64,000 nucleotides of DNA from Megamerina dolium (lineage: Eukaryota > Arthropoda > Insecta > Diptera > Megamerinidae): NCBI GenBank assembly GCA_963854835.1, contig OY978530.1, positions 38,412,639 through 38,476,638 of the forward strand, read 5' to 3'. Both the position numbers and the translations under genes were made by a program. Within the stretch, counting starts at the first letter, position 1. Every line of letters starts with the position of its first letter. Shown piece by piece: positions 1 through 9,370 of the stretch. A model generated the notes under the pieces. It saw nothing but the letters and a program-made list of their open reading frames with translations. It ran no database searches and was not told where the DNA came from.

Positions 1-1
1 T

Positions 2-1832
2 TGGGAAAAATATAGGGCCACCCTAAATAAATCCCTCACTCAGGCGCCCTCAAGCCTGCAAAATGAGGAGCAGCTTGAGGCCGCTGTTGATCAAATTACA
101 GAAGCTTGCAGGATAGCTACTGAAGCGTCCTGTCCAATTAGAAGGATTCCAAAAAAGAAGAGACCTCCGTGCTGGTCGGCAGAGATCATCACTCTAAGGA
201 AGGAGTGTCGACAGCAATTCAACCGGGCCAAAATCACTCATCAATGGCAACCCTATAAGAAGAGACTACGAGTGTTTAAAAAGGCGATAAGGAGAGCAAA
301 AAGATCATCATGGAATGACTTTTGCAGAGACATAGAGGAAATTTCAGAGGCAAGCCACCTACGAAAGATTCTCGCAACTAATCCAGTTACACCCAGCTTC
401 ATTATGAAGGGGGATGGTGATTGGACTACTTCAAGTCTGGAAACTCTTCGGGTACTAATTGATACCCATTTTCCAGGCTGTTTGGAGGACAGCCCTGCCC
501 GAACTCCCAATGTTAATCCTAGTAGAATTATCTACGACGTCCCGCACAAAATAATCAGTAAAACAAAGATTAATTGGGCGATTAATAATTTTAAACCATT
601 CAAGTCACCAGGACTTGATGGTATTATACCCGCGGACATGCAGAAGTGTGCGGACCTTCTAACACCTTGGTTGGAGGTAATCTTCTCTGCATGCCTAAGG
701 CTACGCTATGTCCTCAGGACATGGCTATAAGTTTTTCCCTAAAGGCGGAAAAACGTCCCACTCAAAGCCAAGTGATTTCAGACCTATAAGTCTATCATCC
801 TTCTTATTAAAAACCCTTAAAAGACTACTTGATGTGTACTTAAGGGGCTCTATAGATACTAAGTATATCTCTTCATTGCAACACGCATATAACATAGGCA
901 AGTCCGTTGAGACAGCCCTTCACTCACTTGTGCAAAAGATCGAAACATCTTTGCACTGCAAAGAATATAGCCTGGTCACCTTTCTAGATATTGAGAGGGC
1001 CTTCAATAACATAAATCCAGAAGCAGTCGAAAACTCTCTTGCTATGCTTAAGGTAGATGAACCAATTATTAGATTCATTAGTCTGTTGCTAAACCAAAGA
1101 GTGATAAACTCAAAATTGGGTACCTCATGCATTAGCAGATTTGCGATTAAGGGCACCCCTCAAGGGGGTGTGCTGTCGCCTCTTTTGTGGAACTTAACCA
1201 TTAATGAAGTTCTCATATCTTTACAGGCCACGGGATGCAAAGCGGTGGCTTATGCAGATAACGTGGCACTTGTGGTATCGGGAAAATATTAAAATACACT
1301 TACCGAAGTGACGAACCATGCCTTATCAATCCTGTCCAAATGGGCTTCAAACTCTGGTCTGGCCATCAACCCTGCCAAAATTGAGCTAGTCCTCTTTACT
1401 AGAAAGCATAAAATACCTATTTTTACCTTACCTAGAATTGGGAGAACTAGTCTAAAGCTAACTGAACATTCGAAATACTTGGGTATAACTTTAGATAAGA
1501 AACTAAGTTGGAAACCAAACACGATGGAAAGGGTTCGTAAAGCAACTGCAGCACTCTATTCCCGTAAGAAATCTATAGCTAAAAGATGGGGGATGAGTCC
1601 TACAATCGTATCATGGCTATACTCTGCGGTCGTGAGACCAATTCTTTTTTACGGTGTGATAGTCTGGTGGGAATCCTTAAATAAGGAGGTACACAGACGA
1701 CAAATAGATAAGGTTCAAAGGACGTCTGCGGTGTTGACAACATGCGCTCTAAGAACCACCCCGTCAAAAGCACTCTACTCTCCGAAGATTTATTTGGCAA
1801 GCAGAGAGCACTTATATCAGCAATTAGGCTAA
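2..1832 (+). pseudogene. LOA-like reverse transcriptase domain (broken)
   Basis: One frame is open from base 2 to 730 and carries the linker and the RT start (FKPFKSPGLDGIIPADMQK). A frameshift near 700-735 moves the reading to the frame of 708-1292, with the fingers/palm motifs DFRPISLSSFLLK, QHAYNIGKSVETALH, DIERAF and GTPQGGVLSPLLWNL, and the catalytic box reading YADN in place of the usual YADD. TAA at 1290-1292 stops that frame. The same frame reopens at once and runs to 1832 with the thumb and LFYGVIVWWES region. The enzyme would copy element RNA at nicked target DNA; it cannot here. Confidence 0.85.
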
Positions 1833-1882
1833 ATATAGCTTCACGCTAGGCTTAACCAGGATACGGGCATTTAAGAATCCTA

Positions 1883-2870
1883 GTGGAGTGCACTACAAGT
1901 CCGAATGCCATCGACTATACCGTTCCCATACCATGCTTTGACAATAGTTTCTCAACAAATATACCCTCAAGGGAAGAATGGAATAGGGATATTGTCAACG
2001 AAACTGGAGTTCAATCGGTACAATTGTACACAGATGGCTCCAAATTGGAGGGTAGGGTAGGAGGTGGCGTCTTTTCTGATTCCTTACGCGTTAAGCTCAA
2101 GTTCCGATTACCTGACTTTTGCAGTGTTTTTCAAGCCGAGATAATGGCTATAAAGGAGGCGGCAACGTGGCTTAGCTGTAATATAATATCCTTCAAAGAT
2201 GTTTTTATCTACACCGACAATAAATCTCTCGCAGGAGCGTCAGCCAAATTTAAGGCCACTTGCCCTTAGATGCCGCACAGCTCTTAACGAGCTAGCGGAG
2301 CACTACAATGTTCACATTGTATGGGTACCGGGGCATAGGGACATTCCAGGGACTGTGAGGCAGATAAATTGGCGAGATCGGGCACTGGGTTGCCAGAGAT
2401 CTATCCATCTCATCAAGCCGGAATTCCGCTTGCAACATGCAAGCTTCTTATCACGCAACATTATCTCACCATAGCCAACAGAAGATGGATGAGAGCTCTT
2501 GTGCTACCACTAGGAAAATCTGGCCAACCCTTGACAATAGACGAACCCCTTCACTGTTGTCAATGGGCAGGAAAACCCTAAGTAATGTAGTCGCCGTACT
2601 CACGGGCCACTGGCTTGTGGGTAGGCATGCTGCAATGCATGCCAACGGCCAACGATTTTTGTCGCAGCTGCCAGGACGAGGAAGAGGAGGAAAGTGTTCA
2701 CCACTTCCTCTGTAGATGCCCCGCCTTGGCACGCAGAAGGCACACTCTACTAGGGAGTGCCTTTTTCACAGATACCACTGAGCTTGCACCCATGGATGTC
2801 AGGGACATTGCTCTATTCATTAGGAAATCCCAATGGTTCCGCTTAACAGAGGAGATAGGATGGTAAGCAT
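1883..2870 (+). pseudogene. LOA-like ribonuclease H and Cys/His C-terminus (broken)
   Basis: Ribonuclease H motifs appear in order: YTDGSK near 2026 (first Asp), FQAEIMAIKEA near 2130 (Glu), YTDNKS near 2211 (second Asp) and WVPGHRDIPG near 2320. The reading frame changes near 2240 and again near 2355, where the ADKLARSGTG part follows in a third frame. Downstream, 2615-2866 encodes CRSCQDEEEEESVHHFLCRC, the Cys/His motif usual at the C-terminus of this group. RNase H removes the RNA strand after first-strand synthesis. The frame changes make the domain non-functional. Confidence 0.8.
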
Positions 2871-2941
2871 CAACGATGCATGGTGACACAATGGGCCAAT
2901 TATTTGGCCTAAGTGCGCCCCCCTTTGGGGGTCGGCCGCAT

Positions 2942-2962
2942 AACCTAACCTAACCTAACCTA
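2942..2962 (+). repeat. (CCTAA)n-type 3' tail
   Basis: Four pentamers of the AACCT/CCTAA type end the LOA-like element, just after its GGGGGTCGGCCGC segment. The unit equals the canonical arthropod telomere repeat read on the C-rich strand, but the position and length fit a simple-repeat tail of a non-LTR element better than a telomere. Confidence 0.85.
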
Positions 2963-3176
2963 CAGTCGGATCTTATAGTGTGATATATCAATGTTTTTGT
3001 CTCGAGAAGACCAATTTCTGCACACAACCTTCGATAACTTTAAAAAAACTGGCACATTTCGTTGTGAAGGTTTATGCGCCATTCTGGTTTCTAGTTAAAA
3101 GGCAACCACTAGCAATTCACGGAAGTCGCAACGTTTTTAAATATATATCTATATATCACACTATAAGATCCGGCTG
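2963..3176. mobile_element. 214-bp Tc1/mariner-type MITE
   Basis: Terminal inverted repeats of 26 bp with one mismatch: 2963-2988 begins CAGTCGGATCTTATAGTGTG and 3151-3176 is its reverse complement. The element is flanked on both sides by TA (2961-2962 and 3177-3178), the target duplication of the Tc1/mariner superfamily, and the terminus starts with CAGT as in many Tc1 elements. No transposase is present, so it is non-autonomous. It sits at a TA next to the pentamer tail of the LOA-like element and is therefore younger than it. Confidence 0.8.
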
Positions 3177-3178
3177 TA

Positions 3179-3448
3179 AATGCCGATGATATAACGAAAA
3201 ATTTTAATGGGCGACCCTACGTTCGACCAAAAAAATGTTTTTTTTTGAAATCAGCTTGCAAAAACACTTCATATTCGAAGGTGTGCTGCGCACTTTATTA
3301 AATTTGCCTGTGAGGTGGTACGGCTTACTGTTTACATATACCACTTTGTATGGTCCGGTTCAGATGAGACTAAATTTATTTTTCCTAGTCTGATTTCTCA
3401 ATAGATATATACTATGAAAATCATATACTTAAATAGATTAGAAGCATT
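3179..3448. other. No gene seen
   Basis: AT-rich sequence after the MITE. No reading frame, terminal repeat or recognisable domain. Confidence 0.5.
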
Positions 3449-3606
3449 CGAAATGTGGATTTATCGCAGAATTTAAACAGATAGAATGACTAACACAGAA
3501 GTATTGCGACTAGTCCAAAGAAATCGGCAACTGGTTGTAACTATAAAGCGAAGAAAGTCAGCGTACCTGGGCTACATTATGAGAAATGATAAGTACCATA
3601 TACTGC
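3449..3606 (+). pseudogene. C-terminal scrap of a second non-LTR reverse transcriptase
   Basis: One frame reads EMWIYRRI, a stop, then TNTEVLRL and KRRKSAYLGYIMRNDKYHIL. The pattern 'EMW-YRR ... T--EVLR ... K-RK--YLGHIMRN-KY' is characteristic of the region after the RT thumb in a common insect non-LTR type. Only about 50 codons remain. It differs from the RTE-like elements elsewhere in the window, whose matching region reads RLRWLGHVERM. Confidence 0.65.
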
Positions 3607-3674
3607 AATATTGTAACTATTATAATTATATGTAACGTAAACTTGTATGATCGCCAACATTCGGAATCGAATTG
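3607..3674. other. Short unassigned spacer
   Basis: AT-rich sequence between the RT scrap and the downstream end of the Gypsy-A fragment. Nothing is recognised. Confidence 0.4.
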
Positions 3675-4697
3675 GAACATATTCTTTAATTTCTTTACCT
3701 TCTCACCTATTCTACTTCTTCTTCTTATGTGGCCGTAACAACCGAATATCGATTTAGGCCGAAAATAATATGCTTCGCCAGCCATCTCTGTTCTTCGCTA
3801 GCTGGCGCCAGTTAGAATTTTCAAGCGCCGTCAGGTTCTCCAGTACTTGGTCTTTCCACCGGAGGTTTGGTCTTCCTCTTCTGCGCCGTCCTCCAGCGGG
3901 TTCCGAATATAACACCTTCTTAGCTGGAGCGTGTTCTTCCATTCGCTCGACATGACCTAGCCAGCGCAGCCGCTGGATTTTGATGCGCTTTACTATGTCA
4001 ATATCGGCATACAGTTCGTACAGCTCATGGTTGTACCTTATTCGGTACTCGCCACCAACGCAAATAGGTCCAAAGATCTTGCGTAGGACTTTTCTCTCGA
4101 AAACTCCGTCTAACCTATACCGTTTTCTAATCCTGAAGTAAGTTTTCAGGGTACCCGGGTGTCCTCTTGAAGTCGAGTCAGCAAAGTTTCGAAGTATCGG
4201 TAATATATCTGTAAAGATTAATGTCTGTAGTAAGTAATGCCGCATTATTTTCTTGATTTTCTGCGCTTTTATCTAGTTCTGACTTATAATTTTCTTCAAT
4301 TTTTTTCCTCACCATAGAACAAGTTACAACCATTGTTAATTCATTGTTTGGTTGTGGAACTCTGCTGAGCGTATTGGCGTTCAAATTTCTTTTGCCTGGT
4401 TTATAGATTATTTCAAAATCAAATTCAGATAATTTATGCCTTTCAGATTTACAATTCCTCGTAGCGGCTGATAATCAATGTAGATCTTGAATGGCCTACC
4501 GAGTAGATAAGCCCTATAATTCTTTACAGCCCATACGATAGCCAATAATTCCTTTTCAATAGTGGAATATCTTTTCTCAGTATCACATAGTGCTCTGCTT
4601 GCAAAGGCTATTGGTCGATCTTTTAACACACTCTACTTTATCAGGATCTGGTAATGCCCCTTCTTCAGTGGATTTACAACCTAGGTAAATTATCTAA
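3675..4697 (-). pseudogene. Gypsy-A copy 1: RNase H to integrase fragment
   Basis: Minus-strand piece of the same LTR family as 18.4-23.4 kb and 58-64 kb. Reading down from 4697 it gives the end of the RT, an abrupt junction near 4626, the RNase H (RPIAFASRALCDTEKRYSTI, with YIDYQPL where TDHQPL is expected), an N-A-L-S-R-like segment near 4380, and the integrase zinc region (GHPGTLKTYFRIRKRY near 4140). The junction at 4626 joins the RT thumb to the RNase H, so about 80-100 codons are missing compared with copy 2. RTE copy A splits it at 3711-4108. It resumes at 3675-3710 and then fades. Not functional. Confidence 0.8.
3711..4108 (-). mobile_element. RTE-like non-LTR, copy A (3' end only)
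   Basis: About 400 bp of the RTE 3' end, coding the tail of its polyprotein from VFERKVLRKIFGPICVGGEY to the terminal segment ending RSILFSA, then the short 3' UTR and a CTT-rich tail. It is 5'-truncated at 4108, as usual after incomplete target-primed reverse transcription. Flanks TCTCACCTAT (3701-3710) and TCTAACCTAT (4109-4118) are a 10-bp target-site duplication with one mismatch. The host is Gypsy-A copy 1. Confidence 0.85.
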
Positions 4698-4769
4698 ATT
4701 AAATTAGGTAAATTATGTAAATTTTCGTAGAAACTGTGTTTAGTTTTAAGTTATGTTTACGTAAGAGTT

Positions 4770-5100
4770 CTAACTCGTTACTTCACTTAGAGCCACTAAT
4801 GCTAAAGCATTGATTTGATTGAACGCTAAAATTGTCGAAAATTGGCTGCCAGTAGAACCATTGCACTTCCAAAACGTCTCGTATTACTGCATCTTTCATA
4901 GTCCGATCGAGTGACTTCAATGCTCGTTATGTGCCATTGTGTTCCGTCAGTGAGATTTATATTCAACAGCAGCTTCAACGTAGAATTAGTCATTCGACCA
5001 TCTTCTAACAATGTGGCTGCAGTCCCAAAAGAGGCAACCGCCAGCGTAATTTCTGATCTCGAAAAAACGGAAACTAACAGCAATTTCGACAATTCGAGTA
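4770..5100 (-). pseudogene. Helitron-type PIF1 helicase fragment
   Basis: The minus strand encodes LAVASFGTAATLLEDGR, followed by STLKLLLNINL and then GSAMVLLAANFRQF. This matches the order and spacing of PIF1-like helicases of Helitrons, where 'AVASSGIAATLL-GGRTAHS--KLPLN' is followed by 'FGG---LLAGDFRQTLPVI'. A stop follows FRQF and the Walker A segment is missing. Rep/HUH and hairpin ends were not found. The assignment rests on motif memory. The plus-strand ORF 4911-5108 is its shadow. Confidence 0.6.
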
Positions 5101-5390
5101 AGAGTTAAGAAAAGGCTAATCCAAGTACGAGTCAAAATATAGGCAAATGAATTGTATTTCATTCTTTTTGTGTAACATTATATTCGAAAAAAATTTATGT
5201 TAAAATTTCGTCTCAAACAGGAGAATATTGAAGCTATCTTTAAGTGAGTGTACGGCATTTAGATGAATAGTTACTCTATGTAATTCTTTCTGAAAATTTG
5301 AACTCTACAACCAAAATAAATAAATAAATTATTATCACTACTTCTATAATTTTTTTTATTTTTATTAAATTTAACATATAACATACATAT
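5101..5390. other. No gene seen
   Basis: AT-rich, with runs of T and A. No supported feature. Confidence 0.5.
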
Positions 5391-5817
5391 TGTTACGTTC
5401 TTTTTTTGTGAACGTGTAATTCTATTTGAATCAACCCTGTTCTGTTCTGTTAATAATACTTGCAATACTTTGTTTGTACACCTATATACAGCAACATTTT
5501 ATTTAATCAACTCGATTTACAATAACACTTTAATGTACTTGCAACTTTTGCCTCTGATACTCATGTTTGCGCGATCACTTTCGGAACTCGATTGATTTCA
5601 TTTGTCAACAACTGGAGATATTTATGATCAGTGGCTCTGTTGCAACACTCCAGAATCTTCCTTTATCGAGATCCTTCTCTTTCTTTCTCGTTCGCTTGTT
5701 CTGGTTATCGTCTGTTTCGTTTTTTTGACATTTGTTATGATGCTGCCAATATTCGTGTCACTCACAATAGTGTCATTCCCAATAGTGATGAGTATCCAAC
5801 CATCGATACTCGTTACA
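5391..5817 (-). mobile_element. Probable solo LTR (427 bp)
   Basis: The segment starts TGTTACG and ends CGTTACA, a perfect 7-bp terminal inverted repeat with the TG...CA form of LTRs. ATAT occurs on both sides (5387-5390 and 5818-5821), a 4-bp target duplication typical of Ty3/gypsy. On the minus strand an AATAAA signal lies in the 3' part, which sets the orientation. No internal coding sequence is attached, so this looks like the product of LTR-LTR recombination. The family is unknown; the right flank is a low-complexity AT run, which weakens the ATAT evidence. Confidence 0.6.
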
Positions 5818-5826
5818 ATATGTTAT

Positions 5827-5834
<8 letters not shown>

Positions 5835-5900
<66 letters not shown>
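5835..5900. repeat. (AT)n microsatellite
   Basis: Uninterrupted AT dinucleotides, about 33 units. Apparent Tyr-Ile polypeptides across it are only translations of this repeat. Confidence 0.95.
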
Positions 5901-5907
<7 letters not shown>

Positions 5908-6323
5908 TTGTGCGGTGGAGTGGATTGATGTGGATTGATATATTTACCACTTACCGCGTTGGGGGTATATACGTCCTTACCTCGATAGTGATGGTTGTGT
6001 AGTTAATAAAGATAAACCTGATAAAAATGAGCTGGCAGCAGTTGCTGTGGCTGGTGTTACCCGAAGCAACTGTTGCTGCTGTATTGATAATTATGCCTTC
6101 TTAACACTCAGTTGTATAGCCGTAATATGATATTACTTATCAATGCCTAATTGTAGCGAAACGTCTATTTACTTGACCAACCTTATGCATGTATACTCAA
6201 AATATACAAAACACAAAGTAAATATCGCTTATAACACGACCCGCTTACATTAAAATATTGGTTATATGCTAAAATGTCACATTTCAGCGCGTTATGCATA
6301 ATTTTGTTATAGGAATGTCATTG
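5901..6323. other. No gene seen
   Basis: Unique-looking AT-rich sequence with a few CTG-rich words near 6030-6080. No supported feature. Confidence 0.5.
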
Positions 6324-6325
6324 TA

Positions 6326-7629
6326 AAGGGTTATCCATTTTGCGGTTTCAAAAGTAAATGTAAATAAAACACATATAAAATATTTTTTATCATTATATTT
6401 CTTTTTTATTATAAAGTTTGAACGTTGACATTATGTGTGAAATACTACATCATTTAAATGACCACCACGCGAATTGTTGCAAGCATCGATTCTTTTGAGG
6501 TAATTTTCGACCACTTTTTGACACATATTGGGCGGTATCTCAGCCATAACGTGACGAATGTTGGTTTTTAGGTGCTCAAGAGTTAAAGGTTTATCTGCAT
6601 AAACACGGTCTTTCGCGTAGCCCCACAAAAAAAGTCAAGCGGTGTCAAATCGCATGATCTTGGTGGCCACTTGATATCGCCACGACGAGAAATTTCGCGG
6701 CCAGAAAATTTCTCTTGCAAAAAAGATATATTCGCTCGAGTTGTGTGGCATGTGGCACCGTCTTGTTGAAACCACATATTCTCTAAGTCGTATTCTTCAA
6801 TAGCAGGCAAAAAAAAGTCGGTTATCATATGACCATAACACTCCGAATTGACGGTGACAGTCGTTCCATCGTCGTTTTCGAAGAAGTAAGGTCCAATCAC
6901 ACCTCCGGACCAAAGAGCGCACCAAGCAGTGACTTTTTGTGGATGTAGTGGCCTCTCTTCAATTACTTGAGGATTCTCAGAACCCCAAATACGACAATTT
7001 TGTTTGTTAACATACCCACCGAGTGAGAAATGTGCTTCGTCGCTGAAGAAAATTTTGTTCGAAAAATCGCCGTCCACCGCCTGTTGTTCAAGCACCCATT
7101 CGACGTATCTACAACGTTGTGAATGGTCAGCTGGCTTCAGTTGTTGTGTGAGCTGGATTTTATATGGATGTAGGTGTAGATCCAAATACAAAATACACCA
7201 TAATGTGCCGTAAGACAGTCCTAATTCCTGCGAACGACGAGGAATCGACACATTCGGGTCTTCGGCAACACTTTCACTTACAGCAGCGATATTTTCGGTG
7301 GTACGAGCGAAACGATGATGCACAGGCCTTACAATATCTGTAATCGATCCAGTCTCTTCATATTTCTTCACAATTTTGCCAATTGCTTGCGTAGTTGGAC
7401 GATTATGTAAACCATAATCTCCTCTTAAAGCACGATATGTGGCTGTGGCAGAATCACCATTTTTGTAGTAGGTTTTTACAATTTTAATGCATTGTGCGAT
7501 AGTTAAGCGATCCATTTTCGCAAATGTCAGACTTTGAACTGAAAAAGAAAGAAATTGTTTTAACAACTCAGTTTGACAGATGTCGAATTCTAGCCCTATA
7601 CTTTTGAAACCGCGAAATGGATAACCCTT
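6326..7629 (-). mobile_element. Mariner-like DNA transposon, DD41D type, almost complete
   Basis: A 1304-bp element with 31-bp terminal inverted repeats (6326-6356 and 7599-7629, one mismatch, outer sequence AAGGGTTATCC). TA lies at 6324-6325 and 7630-7631, the Tc1/mariner target duplication. It contains one transposase gene on the minus strand. Size, ends and catalytic spacing agree with a mariner of the DD41D (rosa) lineage described from Ceratitis. That lineage name comes from family knowledge. Confidence 0.9.
6431..7515 (-). pseudogene. Mariner transposase (DD41D), one frameshift
   Basis: The likely start is the ATG at 7513-7515, reading MDRLTIAQ, since the frame upstream to 7707 runs out past the terminal repeat. 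An N-terminal helix-turn-helix region (about residues 1-110) is followed by the DDD domain: FFSDEAHF (first Asp, near 7050), WFQQDGATCH (second Asp, near 6765) and DLTPLDFF (third Asp, near 6640). Exactly 41 residues separate the second and third Asp. A 1-nt loss just after LDFF, near 6625, shifts the frame; the rest (WGYAKDRVY to the end at 6431) is open in another frame. The enzyme would cut and paste the element at TA sites. No other lesion is visible. Confidence 0.9.
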
Positions 7630-7631
7630 TA

Positions 7632-7768
7632 TATATACAAATTGTTTATAAACAAAAATCGGATTGAAGCAAATGCTTTTGAACAAAATTGAAATGGCAG
7701 CATACAAATTTAATCGGTTTTAAGCAAATTTTTTAGCACAGCAACACTTTATTTTATCGATATTCTTT
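7632..7768. other. Unassigned AT-rich spacer
   Basis: Right flank of the mariner. Nothing is recognised. Confidence 0.4.
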
Positions 7769-7913
7769 AAGCTGTAATCAGAATCAAATTGCTTGGAGAA
7801 CTTCATCTGTCGAATGTTTGCTGTCAAAATTAAAACATAGTGCTGTATATAAGATTACACTCAACCAAAGTGATGACGAAGTTTGCCCATCGATTTGATT
7901 CTGTTTACAGCTT
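7769..7913. repeat. 145-bp inverted-repeat unit (possible MITE)
   Basis: Arms 7769-7789 (AAGCTGTAATCAGAATCAAAT) and 7893-7913 are inverted with 1 mismatch in 21, separated by 103 nt with no coding potential. I could not define a target duplication, so superfamily and outer limits are open. Confidence 0.45.
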
Positions 7914-8039
7914 TACATGGCTGAACATATGATTTTGTTTTCAAACTACAACAATATCGCGCCCTGCTCTAACGACGAAACAAAAAATTTTAGTTTTAAA
8001 TGAATTAAAAGCAAATAGTCAAAAAGAAGTGGCTTTTTA

Positions 8040-9205
8040 ATACAAAGTATGCGTTAGTACATTGTCGCATATTAAAATCAACGAAAGTAACATTCGCTCT
8101 ATAACAAATCCTAACGATAAACGGGATAGAAAAAGTTCACACAAAAACTTGGAGAAAGCCCTTTTGCCGTGGTTTGACCAAACACGATTGCAAAATGAAA
8201 TTGTTAGCGGTCCTGTCTTGCTGGCTAAGTCACAGGAATTTGTTTTAAAACTAAACGAAGAGTAGGCTGGTGCAAACGACATGTAATTCGTTTCACTATC
8301 GCTACAATTTACGGAGAAGCCAGTAAAAATAATGCAGGAAGTGCAACTGCAAATTTCCCTCGTAATTCAATATTTAACGATGAAACTGGCTTGTACTACA
8401 AGGCATTCCCAAGTGGAAGCTACAAAAGCAAATCTGAGAACCCAAAACGATTCGAAACCCAGAAACAACGAATAACATTGCTTTTCCTGTGCAATGCAAC
8501 TGGCACATATACATGAGCATATTGTATTAGAAAGTCAGCCAAGCCACTATCTTCGGAACAAGTGCAGAATACGGACTCAGAAGGAAAAAAAAAATAAAAA
8601 ATTGCCTCGGATAGAGCTTCGTTTTGTGAATATAAAAAATAAAAAATTTGTCTCCGCAAATGCCCATACAAGACGTGGCTCAAGGTCAAAGTTCAAAATT
8701 GAGGTCGAGATTACTCGAGAGACAAGCAAATTATTTCTACAATATGGGTATCAAAACACAGGTAATTTTAATACCTTTTTACAGGTATATAATATTTTAT
8801 ATGAATTTTCAACTTTTTAAATGTTATGAAAAAACTTATAAATTTTCTATAAACATTTTGTAAAAACCGATTTTTTTTCGAAAAAGTTCCCCATTAATCT
8901 ATCAAAAATTATATTGATAAAACTGCAGAGACAGATGAGGTTGCTGGGACAGATGCTGAAGGCGAAAACTACGGATGGAGCAATCGAGACACCGAGTACA
9001 TTCAATGCGACAAAGATCTTGCTTGTTTTGGTATTATTTCCAATGAAAATATTGTTGTTGACGCAATGGGAGACGAAGAAAATGAGGTTGAAGATGAGGA
9101 ACTGTTTGTTCAGTCTGAGTTTAATATCAGCCATCCTTCATTCAGGGAGGCTTTAGTAAACTTGGATTCACTGCCCGACTATTTTGATTATAATAATATA
9201 AACAT
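8040..9205 (+). pseudogene. Tigger/pogo-like transposase relic
   Basis: Several frames together spell a Tc1/mariner-superfamily transposase of the CENP-B/Tigger kind. A CENP-B-type helix-turn-helix is followed by LEKALLPWFDQTRLQNEIVS near 8150, then NDETGLYYKAFPSGSYKSK near 8376 (catalytic Asp), QKQRITLLFLCNATGT near 8465 and IRKSAKP near 8527. An acidic C-terminal part is near 9080 (ENEVEDEELFVQSEF). Stops at 8263 and 8515 and frame changes show decay; the central Asp region is scarcely recognisable. Intact relatives bind terminal repeats and transpose. The SINE at 9206 lies in its 3' end. No terminal repeats were found. Confidence 0.7.
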
Positions 9206-9370
9206 GGGTGCCGTAGCTCGGTGATTAGTGTGTTGGCCTCCTGATCTGTAGGTCGTGGGTTTAATCCCAACGTTTAAGAACTGGCCGAATTAAATACATA
9301 TACCTTGGAAGTCGGCAGCCGTGCGAGTTGTATGTATACGAATATGTATACAACACATTTAAATACACTA
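9206..9370 (+). mobile_element. tRNA-derived SINE, family 1
   Basis: A tRNA-like head begins GGTGCCGTAGCTC. It has an A-box-like segment (TAGCTCGGTGATTAG, 9214-9228) and a B-box-like GGGTTTAATCCC (9257-9268), the internal RNA polymerase III promoter layout. The T-arm is degenerate and there is no acceptor-stem closure, so it is not a functional tRNA. The body after 9270 is unrelated to the SINE at 37235-37603, although the heads match closely. The right end is uncertain; 9370 is an estimate. Confidence 0.7.

Larger units (their letters stand above)
1..2962 (+). mobile_element. LOA-like non-LTR retrotransposon, copy 1 (5' cut by window edge)
   Basis: Degraded second ORF of a non-LTR element, already open at the first base of the window. 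In order it shows a linker rich in basic residues, a reverse transcriptase, a ribonuclease H, a Cys/His C-terminal motif, a short 3' UTR and a pentamer tail. The same architecture and clear protein similarity occur at 31.7-36.9 kb, which supports one group (LOA/R1 side of the I superfamily). The endonuclease and ORF1 lie outside the window. Frameshifts near 700-735, 1815-1835, 2230-2260 and 2350-2370 and a stop at 1290 show it is dead. The clade name is inference from domain order. Confidence 0.85.

Noticed and set aside
2942..2962. Interstitial telomere or chromosome end
   Set aside because: Only about four units, exactly at the end of a non-LTR element, and Diptera are not expected to use this repeat.
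5602..6002. Two plus-strand ORFs with long Tyr-Ile runs
   Set aside because: The runs translate the (AT)n microsatellite. The flanking parts lie in a probable solo LTR and show no protein-like composition.
7516..7707. N-terminal extension of the mariner transposase to 7707
   Set aside because: It reads through and beyond the right terminal inverted repeat (7599-7629). The start at 7515 fits the element.
8062..8265. Small host gene at the left of the pogo-like region
   Set aside because: Its sequence (KALLPWFDQTRLQNEIVSG) continues into the Tigger/pogo helix-turn-helix and DDE motifs downstream.
9206..9275. tRNA gene (A and B boxes present)
   Set aside because: No closing acceptor stem, degenerate anticodon arm, and continuous SINE body after the T-arm. 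The same head occurs in the SINE at 37535-37603.
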